This document shows, in pieces, positions 24,344-34,210 of a stretch of 64,000 bases of DNA (its first letter is position 1; every line of letters starts with the position of its first letter). The notes beneath the pieces were generated by a model. It was given only the letters and a program-made list of their open reading frames with translations. It was not told where the DNA came from and made no database searches. The translations under genes and the position numbers were made by a program. The DNA lies in assembly GCF_003584135.1 (NCBI RefSeq), contig NZ_QXFI01000011.1, forward strand, positions 1 through 64,000. Direction: 5' to 3'. This DNA is from Flagellimonas pelagia (GTDB lineage: Bacteria; Bacteroidota; Bacteroidia; Flavobacteriales; Flavobacteriaceae).

Positions 24344-25342
24344 TTGATTTCTAGAAAGGAGCTTCTTTTCCAAATTGTATTGCACATTATTGTGCTCCTA
24401 TTTTTCTCGTTTGACCGAAACGAGGAAACCATAAATTTTGATAAGACCCTGTATCTTCTTTATTACAGCGGTGCCACCGTTGTGGTCACCTATTATTTGA
24501 TGCCCAAGTTTTTGTACAAGAAGAAATATTGGCAATTTTTCTTGGGGTGTGCCCTAATTGTGGCTACCGTAATTTCCATTGAGGAATTGATTTTGGAGCC
24601 TCTGATGTACCCGGGTACCAAGAGAGGGGATAATTTCCCCGGTCTATATATCTCGCTTTTGGGATTGTTGCCGGTCATGTTCATCCTTTCAGGATGCAAA
24701 TTTGGTTGGGACGCCCTTCAAAAACAGGCACAGATCGATGAGTTGAAGAGTGCCATACAGGAAAGCGAGATCCAGTTTCTGCGCAGCCAGATAAACCCCC
24801 ATTTTTTGTTCAACAATTTGAACAACCTATACTCATACGCCTTGCAAAATTCGCCCAAGACCCCAGAGATCATCTTGGAGATGAGCGGAGTTTTGCGATA
24901 TATGTTGTATGAATCCAAGGAACAGTTCGTACCTTTAAAGAAGGAGTTGGAGCAGCTTGGAAACTTTATCCGATTGTACAAGTTACAGATAGAGGATAGG
25001 GGAGTGGTTCGGTTCGATGTGGACGACATCGAAGAGGAATATAAAATTGCCCCGTTGATTTTGATCGTATTCATTGAGAACGCTTTTAAGCACAGTCAAT
25101 CGGGTCAATCGTCAGACATCGAGATCGATGTTTCCATAAAAGTAGAGGATTCCGTACTGGAGTTCCATTGCAAGAACAATTTTGAGTCGGTACCCAGTTT
25201 GGATACCGTTGCGAAAGGTATAGGACTTCAGAACGTAAGGAAGCGTTTAGAGATCCTATATCCAAAAAAACATGAGCTGGAAATCAAGGAATCTACCAAT
25301 ACCTACGATGTTTACCTAAGGCTAGAACTGGAAAAAGCGTAA
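24344..25342 (+). CDS. LytS-type sensor histidine kinase
   Basis: 332 residues starting at a TTG. Four membrane helices occupy about residues 8-125 (LLFQIVLHIIVLLFFSF and others). The His_kinase domain has H in INPHFLFNNLNNLYSYAL, and the HATPase domain has VFIENAFKHS (N box) and GIGLQNVRKRL (G2 box). No extracellular sensor domain is present, so a membrane or lipid signal is likely. The cognate regulator starts three bases after its stop. Confidence 0.93.
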   Translation: MISRKELLFQIVLHIIVLLFFSFDRNEETINFDKTLYLLYYSGATVVVTYYLMPKFLYKKKYWQFFLGCALIVATVISIEELILEPLMYPGTKRGDNFPGLYISLLGLLPVMFILSGCKFGWDALQKQAQIDELKSAIQESEIQFLRSQINPHFLFNNLNNLYSYALQNSPKTPEIILEMSGVLRYMLYESKEQFVPLKKELEQLGNFIRLYKLQIEDRGVVRFDVDDIEEEYKIAPLILIVFIENAFKHSQSGQSSDIEIDVSIKVEDSVLEFHCKNNFESVPSLDTVAKGIGLQNVRKRLEILYPKKHELEIKESTNTYDVYLRLELEKA

Positions 25343-25345
25343 AAT

Positions 25346-26038
25346 ATGAGATGCATCATCGTTGAAGATCAACCGCCTGCACAGCGTATTTTAAAAAAAT
25401 TTATCCAAGATGTACCCAACCTGGAGTTGGTAGGGGTATTTTCAGACGGTCTACAGGCCATGGAGTTCTTGAAAGCGGAACCGGTGGGTCTCATGTTCCT
25501 GGACATCCATTTACCCAAAATCAATGGCCTCGATTTTCTAAAAAGCATCCCTGAAGCCCCACATGTAGTGCTTACCACGGCTTTTTCTGAATATGCCTTG
25601 GAGGGTTATGACCTGAACGTGGTGGATTATCTGCTAAAACCCTTTTCCTTCCAACGTTTTTTGCAAGCGGTGAACAAGGTCAGTATTAAACAGGAACATC
25701 TAGCACCCAAGAACGATGTGGCCCAGGTAAGTGAAATCTATGTGAAATCGAGCCATGAGCATATCAAGGTTTCGGTGAGGGACATCTACACGATTTCCTC
25801 GGATTCTGATTATACCGAAATCCACCTGAAGAACAAGAAAATACTTTCCAACGAACCTTTGCGCCATTGGCTGGATGTGCTACCTGCAGGTCAATTCTAC
25901 CAGGTGCACAAATCGCATATCATCAACACTCAAAAAATTGATCGCATTTCGGGAAACCAAGTGTTGCTCGTCAACGGGGCAAAAATTCCTTTGGGACGTG
26001 CGTACAAGGACCACTTTTTAAAAAGCGTATTACAATAA
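25346..26038 (+). CDS. LytTR-family response regulator
   Basis: 230 residues. The receiver domain has acidic residues at VEDQP and phospho-acceptor D53 in FLDIHLPKING, with TTAFSEYALEGYDLNVVDYLLKPF closing it. The C-terminal LytTR domain starts near 130 (ISEIYVKSSHEHIKVSVRDI) and contains FYQVHKSHIINTQKI. It forms an operon with the kinase and is followed by a strong terminator. Targets are unknown. Confidence 0.93.
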   Translation: MRCIIVEDQPPAQRILKKFIQDVPNLELVGVFSDGLQAMEFLKAEPVGLMFLDIHLPKINGLDFLKSIPEAPHVVLTTAFSEYALEGYDLNVVDYLLKPFSFQRFLQAVNKVSIKQEHLAPKNDVAQVSEIYVKSSHEHIKVSVRDIYTISSDSDYTEIHLKNKKILSNEPLRHWLDVLPAGQFYQVHKSHIINTQKIDRISGNQVLLVNGAKIPLGRAYKDHFLKSVLQ

Positions 26039-26056
26039 TTGACCAACCTAAAAAAG

Positions 26057-26087
26057 AAAAGGCCCGGGATGTTGTTCCGGGCCTTTT
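26057..26087. terminator. Strong bidirectional terminator
   Basis: An 11-bp perfect stem AAAAGGCCCGG/CCGGGCCTTTT with a nine-base loop lies between the convergent LytTR and SSS2 genes. Confidence 0.92.
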
Positions 26088-26112
26088 CGATTTATATCGA
26101 AATGTTTTCTGC

Positions 26113-27762
26113 TTACTTGGCAAAGTAGACATAAATGGCGATTACTACCACACAAATAAAGGCACTAGCCAATTTAACATGCTTCCAAGGTTCTATGGAT
26201 ACTTGCTTGGTATATTCCAGTTCAAATGCCTCTTTTCTCGGGTAGAATTTGCCAATAATCAACATGATGATGATGTTGGTGATGAACAATATTGCCATAA
26301 CGTGTAGATAATGGGGATAGGCACCTGCCTCTACCATATGCAATTCTTGTGGATCGGTAATACCGTTTGCCTTCGCCTCGGCCAGTGCGCTGGCCACCAT
26401 TCTTGGCCCTACGATGAATTGACTGATGATGTACAAGATCGAACCGGATAGGATGCCAATTTTGGCTGCAATGGCAGGAACCCTTTTGGTCAAATAACCT
26501 ACCACAATGATCGTGAATATCGGGATGCTATAGATACCGTTGATTTCCTGTAAATAGTTAAAGAGACTGCCTGCATTGGCAATGAGCGGAGCAATGAACA
26601 TAGCGGCGAGTGCCAAGCAGATACCGAAAATCTTTCCATATTTTACAATGGTCATTTCCGAAGCTTCCTTGTTGATGTGCTGCTTGTAGATGTCAATACC
26701 GAACAAGGTCACCGAACTATTGAGCACACTGTTGAACGAGCTCAGGATGGCACCAAAAAGCACGGCGGCAAAAAAGCCCATCAAAGGTTTTGGAAGAACG
26801 GCCCTTACCAATTCTGGATAGGCAAGGTCACTACTGGCCAATCCGCCTTCAAAATAATAATAGGCGATCATTCCGGGCAGTACCAGGATGATGGGCCCTA
26901 AAATCTTTAAAAAGGCAGCCAACAAAAGCCCCTTTTGTCCTTCGGCGAGGTTTTTGGCACCCAACCCCCTTTGAATGATCTGTTGGTTGGTTCCCCAGTA
27001 GAACAACTGAACGAGCATCATCCCCGTAAAAATGGTCGCAAAGGGTACTTCTTGTCCGGGATTTCCTGTGGAGTCGAAACGCTCTGGATTGGCAGACATC
27101 AAGGTGTCAAGGCCAGACAGAACGCTTCCGTCCCCAATGGCCATCAATCCAAAAACAGGAATGAGTACACCTCCGATGATAAGTCCTATAGCGTTGATAC
27201 TATCGGAAACGGCCACAGCTTTCAATCCACCAAAAACGGCATAAATGGAACCCACGATCCCAATACCCCATATGCAGATGACCAATGCGGTGGAATCGGA
27301 TACCCCGAGAACTTGGGGCACGTCGAACATGCCGCTAATGGCCACAGAACCCGAGTACAGGATCACTGGGAGCAACACTACCACATAACCTGTCAAGAAC
27401 AATCCCGAAGTAATGGTTTTTGTCGTAGTATCGAACCTTTTGGCCAAAAATTGGGGAACGGTGGTAAGGCCCCCCTTCAAATAACGGGGCAATAAAAATA
27501 TTGCGGTCACCACAATGGCCAAAGCGGCCAAGGTTTCCCAAGCCATTACGGATAACCCATCCTTATAGGCGCTACCATTGAGACCTACAATTTGTTCCGT
27601 GGAAAGGTTAGTTAAGAGCAATGAACCGGCAATTACGCCAGCGGTAAGGCTCCTTCCACCTAAAAAATAACCATCAGACGATGTTTCATCCGTTTTGCGA
27701 ACGGACCACCAGGATATGAATGCTACCAAGAGCGTAAATCCCAAAAATGAAATAAGTGCCAT
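26113..27762 (-). CDS. Sodium:solute symporter (SSS family), SSS2
   Basis: 549 residues with about 14 membrane segments. SSS hallmarks are GYFLGGRSLTAGVIAGSLLLTNLSTEQIVGLNGSAY early on, and WGTNQQIIQRGLGAKNLAEGQKG before TM7. It is of the sugar-type (SglT/YidK-like) branch. It lies at the distal end of the xylose gene group, after a decayed xylA copy, so a pentose or a related sugar is a reasonable substrate; this is inference. Its own promoter should lie between 27,763 and 28,295, because a terminator ends the preceding transcript. Confidence 0.88.
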   Translation of the reverse strand: MALISFLGFTLLVAFISWWSVRKTDETSSDGYFLGGRSLTAGVIAGSLLLTNLSTEQIVGLNGSAYKDGLSVMAWETLAALAIVVTAIFLLPRYLKGGLTTVPQFLAKRFDTTTKTITSGLFLTGYVVVLLPVILYSGSVAISGMFDVPQVLGVSDSTALVICIWGIGIVGSIYAVFGGLKAVAVSDSINAIGLIIGGVLIPVFGLMAIGDGSVLSGLDTLMSANPERFDSTGNPGQEVPFATIFTGMMLVQLFYWGTNQQIIQRGLGAKNLAEGQKGLLLAAFLKILGPIILVLPGMIAYYYFEGGLASSDLAYPELVRAVLPKPLMGFFAAVLFGAILSSFNSVLNSSVTLFGIDIYKQHINKEASEMTIVKYGKIFGICLALAAMFIAPLIANAGSLFNYLQEINGIYSIPIFTIIVVGYLTKRVPAIAAKIGILSGSILYIISQFIVGPRMVASALAEAKANGITDPQELHMVEAGAYPHYLHVMAILFITNIIIMLIIGKFYPRKEAFELEYTKQVSIEPWKHVKLASAFICVVVIAIYVYFAK

Positions 27763-27824
27763 TTTGTAAAATTTGATTGTTTGGCCTATGGTTGAAAGCC
27801 AAATGGATTAGTTTGTTTTGTTAA

Positions 27825-28293
27825 TTACATAAATTGGTTGATGATATTTTCAAACAACTCTTGTTGACCGCTCCGCTTTTTGATGTCTTGGTGCAAATTG
27901 GCGTGCGCATAGAGGTCCTCCAAGATAAGTTTTCCTTCTTCGAACGCTTTTCCGGTACCGGCATCAAAAGACGCATAGCGGTCTCTTCTCCTGCTAAGAT
28001 AGTCGGAATTTTCCAAAATACTATTTGCGGCGAGCAAAGCACTGGAAAATGGATCCATTCTGCCGATGTGGGCATAGAAAATATCTTCCAGGTCTGTAGG
28101 GTTCCTTCTGATCTTTGTGTTAAAATTGATGCTACTTCCATAAAAACCAACTACTTGCAGGGTAGCAACATAGCTTGGGTGAGCTGATACACATCCACGG
28201 GGAATTGATCGGTGTCCCAACGATTTTGGTAATCTCCTCTATTGGTACCTATGCCGTAGCTTTTATTGGAATAGTGAAGAGTGTCCTGCAGCA
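27825..28293 (-). pseudogene. Decayed C-terminal remnant of a second xylose isomerase gene
   Basis: The minus strand encodes the last ~155 residues of XylA in two frames. The upstream frame reads [19 protein letters not shown] then QLTQAML and meets a TAG at 28151-28153. A shifted frame continues with KIRRNPTDLEDIFYAHIGRMD and runs to an ending [11 protein letters not shown], matching the intact XylA at 30031-31356 throughout. The N-terminal two thirds are missing. The remnant sits before SSS2 just as the intact xylA sits before SSS1, which suggests an old duplication of a xylA-SSS unit. Confidence 0.9.
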
Positions 28294-28295
28294 AT

Positions 28296-28326
28296 AAAAA
28301 AAGCCTGGAATTTTCCGGGCTTTTTT
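28296..28326 (-). terminator. Terminator downstream of SSS1
   Basis: Stem AAAAAAGCCTGGAA/TTCCGGGCTTTTTT (one G-T pair), 20 bp from the SSS1 stop. It separates the xylB-xylA-SSS1 transcript from the decayed xylA and SSS2. Confidence 0.86.
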
Positions 28327-28345
28327 ATAGTACTGGTTATTGGGA

Positions 28346-29998
28346 TTATCCTGTAAAATAGGATAGGATAGCAATCACTATGGCTACCAAAAGAACAGAA
28401 AGCACAACATCTATTGTACTGTAACTACCTTTGGTAGCAGCTCTGTCTTCCGCAGATAGTGTACCAAAGGAAAGCCCTTTGATCGTAGCGTAATCCGGTG
28501 CCGTTGTTGCCAAACTAACGGATACACAAAGAATTACTGAAAAGATGAACATGAATATGGCCATATGGGCAAAATTCACCGTGGCAAACTGAAATAGAAA
28601 TCCAGATACCTCTTCCCCGGCCACAATTTGGGGCTGGTAATAGATTTCAGAACCCAATCTGAGGATGAGCAATACCAAGCCGGCCAATAAAGTGGTAATG
28701 GCGGCTTTGGAATTTACCCTTTTCCAAATAATACCCAACAAAAATACTGCCGTTACAGGAGGGGCAATGTATGATTGCACATTTTGGAGATACTGGTACA
28801 TGACCCCACCTCCAATTTTATCCATGATCGGAATCCAGATGATACCCAAGACAACTATGATGCCCGTGGCCACTTTACCTATGGTCAATAATTCTCGCTC
28901 TGTTTTTTCAGGACGAAGTTTTTTATAGATATCAATGGTAAAGATGGTGGAGCAGGAGTTAAAGACCGAGGCCAGGGAACTCATCAAAGCTGCCATAAGC
29001 CCACCGGCAACCAAGCCTTTCAGGCCCACAGGGAGTAAGGTTTTCACCAACATGGGGAAAGCCCTATCTGCACGTTCTACGCTAAAGACCTCAGGGTTTT
29101 GGATAGTCAATGCAAAAGCTATGATACCGGGAATCAAGAAAATCAAAATCGGCATCAATTTCAGATAGGCACCAAAAATAGCACCACGTCTACCCACTTT
29201 TATATTGTTGGCGGCAAGGGTACGCTGAACTATGTACTGATCGGTACACCAATACCAAATACCTACAATGGTTCCACCGATCAACAAACCTGTCCATGGG
29301 AACTGTGGATCGCTCATGGGGCGCCACATGTTAAAGTGGTCAGGGCTCACAGCGGTCACGGTTTCGTGGAGTTGTCCCCATCCACCAACTTCCTTCAATC
29401 CAAGGTAAGTGATGGTCAAAGATCCTAGGATCAAGATTACTGTCTGTAACGTTTCCGTATAGATTACAGCTTTCATACCACCGATTATGGTATAGATTCC
29501 TGTAAAGATCACCACCCCGATCGCCCCGTACCAAAATGGAATACCCAACAATTCGGAAACCACGATACCACCTGCATAAATGGTCACGGAAACCTTGGTA
29601 AGGACATACGCAACCAAAGAAAAAATGGAAAGGAACCAACGAGAGCGACTGTCAAAACGTTTTTCTAGGAACTCTGGCATGGTAAAGGCGCCACTTCTAA
29701 TATAAAAAGGGAGAAAGAGCCAGCCCAACAACAATACGATCCAGGCATGAAGCTCATAGTGGGCCATGGGTGTGCCCGATTCAAATCCGGTACCTGCGAG
29801 CCCCACTACGTGTTCCGAACCAATGTTCGAAGCAAAAATGGAAGCTCCGATAACGAACCATCCCACGTTTCTGCCTGCCAAAAAGTAATCCTCGGTATCC
29901 TTGTTCTTTTGGGCCACAACCCAAACGGCCACTCCGATCAAGGCCAAAAAATAAATGCCTAAAACTATCCAGTCTGGCTTTTCTAAAACTGATTCCAT
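28346..29998 (-). CDS. Sodium:solute symporter (SSS family), SSS1, probable xylose transporter
   Basis: 550 residues, SGLT-like. Typical motifs are DYFLAGRNVGWFVIGASIFASNIGSEHVVGLAGTG near the N terminus, the long TM5-TM6 region, and WYWCTDQYIVQRTLAANNIKVGRRG before TM7. It is 32 bp after xylA and so belongs to the xylB-xylA-SSS1 operon, which makes xylose the most likely substrate. Confidence 0.9.
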   Translation of the reverse strand: MESVLEKPDWIVLGIYFLALIGVAVWVVAQKNKDTEDYFLAGRNVGWFVIGASIFASNIGSEHVVGLAGTGFESGTPMAHYELHAWIVLLLGWLFLPFYIRSGAFTMPEFLEKRFDSRSRWFLSIFSLVAYVLTKVSVTIYAGGIVVSELLGIPFWYGAIGVVIFTGIYTIIGGMKAVIYTETLQTVILILGSLTITYLGLKEVGGWGQLHETVTAVSPDHFNMWRPMSDPQFPWTGLLIGGTIVGIWYWCTDQYIVQRTLAANNIKVGRRGAIFGAYLKLMPILIFLIPGIIAFALTIQNPEVFSVERADRAFPMLVKTLLPVGLKGLVAGGLMAALMSSLASVFNSCSTIFTIDIYKKLRPEKTERELLTIGKVATGIIVVLGIIWIPIMDKIGGGVMYQYLQNVQSYIAPPVTAVFLLGIIWKRVNSKAAITTLLAGLVLLILRLGSEIYYQPQIVAGEEVSGFLFQFATVNFAHMAIFMFIFSVILCVSVSLATTAPDYATIKGLSFGTLSAEDRAATKGSYSTIDVVLSVLLVAIVIAILSYFTG

Positions 29999-30030
29999 AA
30001 TTAATTTGGTTTAGTTAATGCAGTCATTTT

Positions 30031-31356
30031 TTAAATGTACTGATTGATGATGTTCTCGAACAGTTCTTGTTTGCCACTACGTTTTTTGATGTTGGGGTTG
30101 GACACGGCATGTGCATGAAGGTCTTCCAGGGAAAGTTTGCCATCTTCAAACGCTTTTCCGCTGCCGGAATCAAAAGAAGCATAACGGTCTCTTCGCATGC
30201 TGATATAATTTGAATTTTCCAATATATCATTTGCGGCGAGCAAAGCCCGTGAAAAAGCATCCATTCCACCAATGTGTGCAAAAAAGATATCCTCAAGGTC
30301 CGTGGAGTTCCTTCTGATCTTCGCATCAAAATTGATGCCTCCCCCTTGAAACCCACCAGCCTGAAGGATGACCAGCATGGCTTGGGTGAGTTCATATACA
30401 TCCACAGGGAACTGGTCGGTATCCCAACCATTTTGATAATCGCCCCTATTGGCATCAATACTGCCCAAAAGATTATTGTCCGCAGCTACCTGGAGTTCAT
30501 GTTCAAAGGTGTGTTGTGCCAAGGTGGCGTGGTTCACCTCTATATTTAATTTGAAATCATCCAAAAGATCATATTTGGTCAGGAAACCGAGTACGGTGGC
30601 CGCATCAAAATCATATTGGTGTTTGGAGGGCTCCATAGGCTTTGGTTCAATAAAAAAGGTGCCCTTGAACCCTTGTTTTCGCGCATAATCCTTTGCCATG
30701 TGGAGAAAACGTGCCATGTGGTCCTGTTCGCGGCCCATATCGGTATTCAGTAATGACATATACCCCTCACGGCCTCCCCAAAAAACATAGTTTTCACCAT
30801 TTAGTTTTATGGTGGCATCCAAAGCGTTCTTTACTTGGGCCCCAGCAAAGGCAACCACATCAAAATCTGGATTGGTGGCGGCGCCGTTCATGTATCTTGG
30901 GTTGCTGAAACAGTTTGCGGTGCCCCAGAGCAATTTTACCCCAGATGCTGCCATTTTCTCCTGGGCATAATCGGTAATGGTTTGTAGCCTTTTCTCGGAT
31001 TCGGCCAAAGTGCCCCCTTCGGCAATCAGGTCAAAATCATGAAAACAATAGTAAGGAGCGCCAATTTTGGTGATAAATTCAAAGGCGGCATCCATCTTGT
31101 CCTTTGCCTGTTGTATAGGATCGGTACTGGAAAGCCATGGAAAATCCTGGGTAGGTGCCCCAAAAGGGTCGCCCCCTACACCGGTAAAGGTATGCCAATA
31201 GGCAATGGCGAACCTAAAATGTTCCTTCATGGTCTTGCCACCTACCATTTTGTTCTCATCATAATATTTAAAGGCAAAAGGGTTGTCCGACCCTTTTCCC
31301 TCGAACGGGATCTTTCCTATCCCCTTAAAAAACTCTTTGTCTCCTGTTGTGATCAT
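30031..31356 (-). CDS. xylA: Xylose isomerase
   Basis: Converts D-xylose to D-xylulose. The 441-residue length is that of group II enzymes. TIM-barrel signature segments are visible: YCFHDFDL (active-site His), [27 protein letters not shown] with metal-binding Glu, [18 protein letters not shown], and the metal-site [20 protein letters not shown]. It lies 13 bp after xylB and 32 bp before SSS1. The remnant at 27825-28293 derives from a second copy. Confidence 0.98.
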   Translation of the reverse strand: MITTGDKEFFKGIGKIPFEGKGSDNPFAFKYYDENKMVGGKTMKEHFRFAIAYWHTFTGVGGDPFGAPTQDFPWLSSTDPIQQAKDKMDAAFEFITKIGAPYYCFHDFDLIAEGGTLAESEKRLQTITDYAQEKMAASGVKLLWGTANCFSNPRYMNGAATNPDFDVVAFAGAQVKNALDATIKLNGENYVFWGGREGYMSLLNTDMGREQDHMARFLHMAKDYARKQGFKGTFFIEPKPMEPSKHQYDFDAATVLGFLTKYDLLDDFKLNIEVNHATLAQHTFEHELQVAADNNLLGSIDANRGDYQNGWDTDQFPVDVYELTQAMLVILQAGGFQGGGINFDAKIRRNSTDLEDIFFAHIGGMDAFSRALLAANDILENSNYISMRRDRYASFDSGSGKAFEDGKLSLEDLHAHAVSNPNIKKRSGKQELFENIINQYI

Positions 31357-31369
31357 AATCTTGTTTTAT

Positions 31370-32854
31370 TCAATTGTCAATATATTCTGCCAAATCTTTT
31401 TTCCATGTTTGATAGGCTTCTTGGTATGCGTCTGAAGAAGTATCGGGACCATAGGTGAGTTGTATCGCATCCGAAGCCGTGGCCTCTCCAATACTTTCAA
31501 AATCTCCAAAGGCATAGGCGGCAGCCCTTGCCGCCCCAACGGCACCTGTAGTCTCTATGATTTCTATATGGCTGTTGGTCAGTGTTGCTATGGTCCTGGA
31601 AAATATCGTCGCCCTAAAGAGGTTATCGTTACCTGCCTTGATGGAGGCAATGTCCACACCATCATTTTTTAAGATTTCCATGCCGTATACAAAGGAAAAG
31701 GCAATGCCCTCCAAGGCTGCCCTAAAAATATGGGGGGCTTTGTGCGTATTGAAGTTGAGGTTGAGTATCCTTGATCCCTTATTACAGTTTTCCAGCATGC
31801 GCTCGGCACCGTTTCCAAAGGGCAAGATCCGAAGACCATCAGATCCTATGGGTACGGCATCTGCTCTTTTGTTCATATTCTCATAGGAGAGCCCATTGGT
31901 GAGCTCATTTCTTATCCAACTGTATTGAATTCCTGTGCCATTGATGCAGAGCAATTTGCCAATTCTTGGGTTTTCAGTAGTATGGTTGGTATGCGCAAAG
32001 CTATTGATGCGGGTGTGCTCCTGTGTTTTTTCGAGCCCTGATATGGCATAGACCACCCCAGAGGTGCCACCCGTGGCTGCAATCTGTCCAGGTTCCATCA
32101 CATTTAGGGAAAGGGCATTGTTGGGTTGGTCACCCGCTCGGTACATTACGGGAATCCCTTCGGGCAGACCTGATTCCAGTGCACCTTTTTTACCCACAAA
32201 GCCTTGTTCAGAAAATGAGGGGCGTATCTCAGAAACCAATTGGGAGTCAATACCTGCATCTTCCAACAACCAATCTGCCAATTCATTTTTTTTGAAGTCC
32301 CACATGATGCCCTCGGAAAGACCAGAAGGTGTGGTCACACATTCCCCGGTCAATTTAAGGGCTATATAATCCCCGGGCAGCATAAACTTGTGTATATTTT
32401 TATAAATGTCGGGTTCATTGTCCTTCACCCATTTTAACTTGGAAAGGGTAAAGTTCCCGGGAGAATTGAGCAGATGTCTTACACATTTTTCTTTTCCTGC
32501 CGTTCGAAACAATTTTTCCCCTGTATCCACGGCCCGGCTATCGCACCAAATAATCGAAGGTCTGATAGGTTTGTGGTCTTTGTCAACCACTACAAGCCCG
32601 TGCATTTGGTAGGAGATTCCGATTCCCTTGATCAGGGCTTTGTCAATGTTGTTTTTTGAAATGAGTTCCTGGGTAGCGGTGCACACATGTTTCCACCAGA
32701 GTTCAGGGTCTTGTTCCCCCCAGCCTAGTTTTAGGGATAGGATGGGCATTTCCTTTTTGGGTTGTTGGGCAATATCCAAAACACTGCCATCTTTGGCATT
32801 TATGATCGCAGCTTTTATGGATGAACTGCCAATATCGAAACCTATCCAATACAT
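31370..32854 (-). CDS. xylB: Xylulokinase
   Basis: FGGY-family kinase phosphorylating D-xylulose to xylulose 5-phosphate. 494 residues. The N-terminal phosphate-binding motif is YWIGFDIGSSSIKAAI, the substrate region has GISYQMHGLVVVD and WCDSRAVD, and the second domain has AATGGTSGVVYA and a late GGNDNLF-like stretch (IKAGNDNLFRATIF). It is the first gene of the xylose operon, with a LacI-type operator 47-64 bp upstream of its start. Confidence 0.97.
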   Translation of the reverse strand: MYWIGFDIGSSSIKAAIINAKDGSVLDIAQQPKKEMPILSLKLGWGEQDPELWWKHVCTATQELISKNNIDKALIKGIGISYQMHGLVVVDKDHKPIRPSIIWCDSRAVDTGEKLFRTAGKEKCVRHLLNSPGNFTLSKLKWVKDNEPDIYKNIHKFMLPGDYIALKLTGECVTTPSGLSEGIMWDFKKNELADWLLEDAGIDSQLVSEIRPSFSEQGFVGKKGALESGLPEGIPVMYRAGDQPNNALSLNVMEPGQIAATGGTSGVVYAISGLEKTQEHTRINSFAHTNHTTENPRIGKLLCINGTGIQYSWIRNELTNGLSYENMNKRADAVPIGSDGLRILPFGNGAERMLENCNKGSRILNLNFNTHKAPHIFRAALEGIAFSFVYGMEILKNDGVDIASIKAGNDNLFRATIFSRTIATLTNSHIEIIETTGAVGAARAAAYAFGDFESIGEATASDAIQLTYGPDTSSDAYQEAYQTWKKDLAEYIDN

Positions 32855-32900
32855 AAATTACGATTAAATAAAAATTTTAGTGTATTTTTCAAATATAAGT

Positions 32901-32938
32901 AACGGAATCGATTGCGTAAATTAATTTGCGTAAATTAT
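32901..32938. promoter_or_regulatory. LacI-type operator upstream of xylB
   Basis: AATCGATT (32906-32913) is flanked by G-rich arms in ACGGAATCGATTGCGT, a near-palindrome matching the sites at 40741 and 58459. The downstream half-site TTGCGTAAATTA (32912-32923) is repeated exactly 14 bp later (32926-32937). Otherwise the 306-bp gap 32855-33160 holds no gene; it must also contain the LacI-gene promoter. Confidence 0.68.
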
Positions 32939-33160
32939 TGGCAGCTGACAAAAGTTTTTTTGATTATCTCATTTTTCCCTACTCTTTTCATGAATGCAAA
33001 TGAGTACAAAATGAGTAAATGTTTTGCTTGTTCAGCCCAAGGGAGGACTTAAGAACAATTGAAAAAATTATTCTAAAAGGAAACTAAAAGTTAATTTAGT
33101 GATTTGAAATTCAAGCCAATTACGGAATTGTGCTTGGGCAACCTAACCGCATTTTGACAG

Positions 33161-34210
33161 ATGAAGATTAAGAAAGAGGTTACCATTTATGATCTTGCCA
33201 AAGAATTGAACTATTCCCCCTCGACTATTTCAAGAGCTTTGAACAATCATAAAAGTATCAGTAAGAAAACGATTAAGGTTATCAAAGAGGCTGCAGAGGA
33301 GATGGGGTATCGCCCCAACAATTTGGCAGCAGGATTACGGAACAATAAGAGCAATACCATTGGGGTTCTGATTTCTAGGATAAATAGACCTTTTATGGCT
33401 TCCTTGATCAGTGGAATTGAGGAAACTGCCAGAAAATCAGGATATAATGTGCTGATCAGCCAATCCAATGATAAGTATGAAAATGAGGTGAGCAATTGCA
33501 ATGCCTTATACGATAGCAGGATTACGGGTCTTATTGTTTCCCTATCCATGGAAACCGTGGATATGGGTCATTTTCAAAAATTTATGGATCAGGGCATTCC
33601 CATTGTATTTGTGGATAGGGTCCCGGACAATTTCAATTCCTACAAAGTGGTCATAGACAACTATACGGCCGGGTACTCCGCCACTAAACATTTGATAGAG
33701 CAGGGGTGTACCAGGATTGCCCACTTTGCCGGGGCGCAGCACAGAAACATCTATGAAGAAAGGAAGAAGGGCTATCTGGATGCTTTGAGGGAGTATGGTT
33801 TGCCCATTGAGGACAATTTGATCATCCATTTTAAGACCCTTAGTTTTGAAGAGGGGGACAAAGCCACCAAAAAGCTTCTTAAAATGGACAATCCTCCTGA
33901 TGGTATTTTTTCTGCCAATGATACCGCTGCGGTAAGTGCCATCATGTGTGCCAAAAAAATGGGGGTGGATGTGCCCGGGGAATTGGCAGTTATTGGGTTC
34001 AATGATGATCCCATAGCTTCCATAGTCCAGCCATCATTGTCCACGGTGTCACATCCGGCAAGTAAAATGGGGGCTATTTCCGCAAGAAGGATTTTGGACC
34101 ATTCGGGCCAAAATTATGATACCGATCTTTCCGAGATAACAGTACTGGGAACTGAGATTATAGTGAGGGATTCCTCGTTGAAAAAAGCAAAGGTCCTAGA
34201 ACCCAAATAA
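33161..34210 (+). CDS. LacI-family transcriptional regulator of the xylan/xylose locus
   Basis: 349 residues. The N-terminal LacI helix-turn-helix (TIYDLAKELNYSPSTISRALNNH, about 8-30) includes the hinge helix region NNLAAGLRNNKSNTIGVLI. A periplasmic-binding-protein-like sensor domain follows (about 62-340, with GLIVS, FVDRVPDN, GIFSANDTAAVSA and GFNDDPIAS). It is divergent from xylB, with the operator between them, and its 3' end overlaps the convergent dctM end by 15 bp. It probably senses xylose, xylobiose or a uronate and controls all three operator-bearing promoters; ligand and sign are inferred. Confidence 0.94.
   Translation: MKIKKEVTIYDLAKELNYSPSTISRALNNHKSISKKTIKVIKEAAEEMGYRPNNLAAGLRNNKSNTIGVLISRINRPFMASLISGIEETARKSGYNVLISQSNDKYENEVSNCNALYDSRITGLIVSLSMETVDMGHFQKFMDQGIPIVFVDRVPDNFNSYKVVIDNYTAGYSATKHLIEQGCTRIAHFAGAQHRNIYEERKKGYLDALREYGLPIEDNLIIHFKTLSFEEGDKATKKLLKMDNPPDGIFSANDTAAVSAIMCAKKMGVDVPGELAVIGFNDDPIASIVQPSLSTVSHPASKMGAISARRILDHSGQNYDTDLSEITVLGTEIIVRDSSLKKAKVLEPK

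Noticed and set aside
27821..28150. Separate 109-residue protein in another minus-strand frame
   Set aside because: It is an alternate frame of the decayed xylA remnant; the codons matching XylA lie in the other frames.
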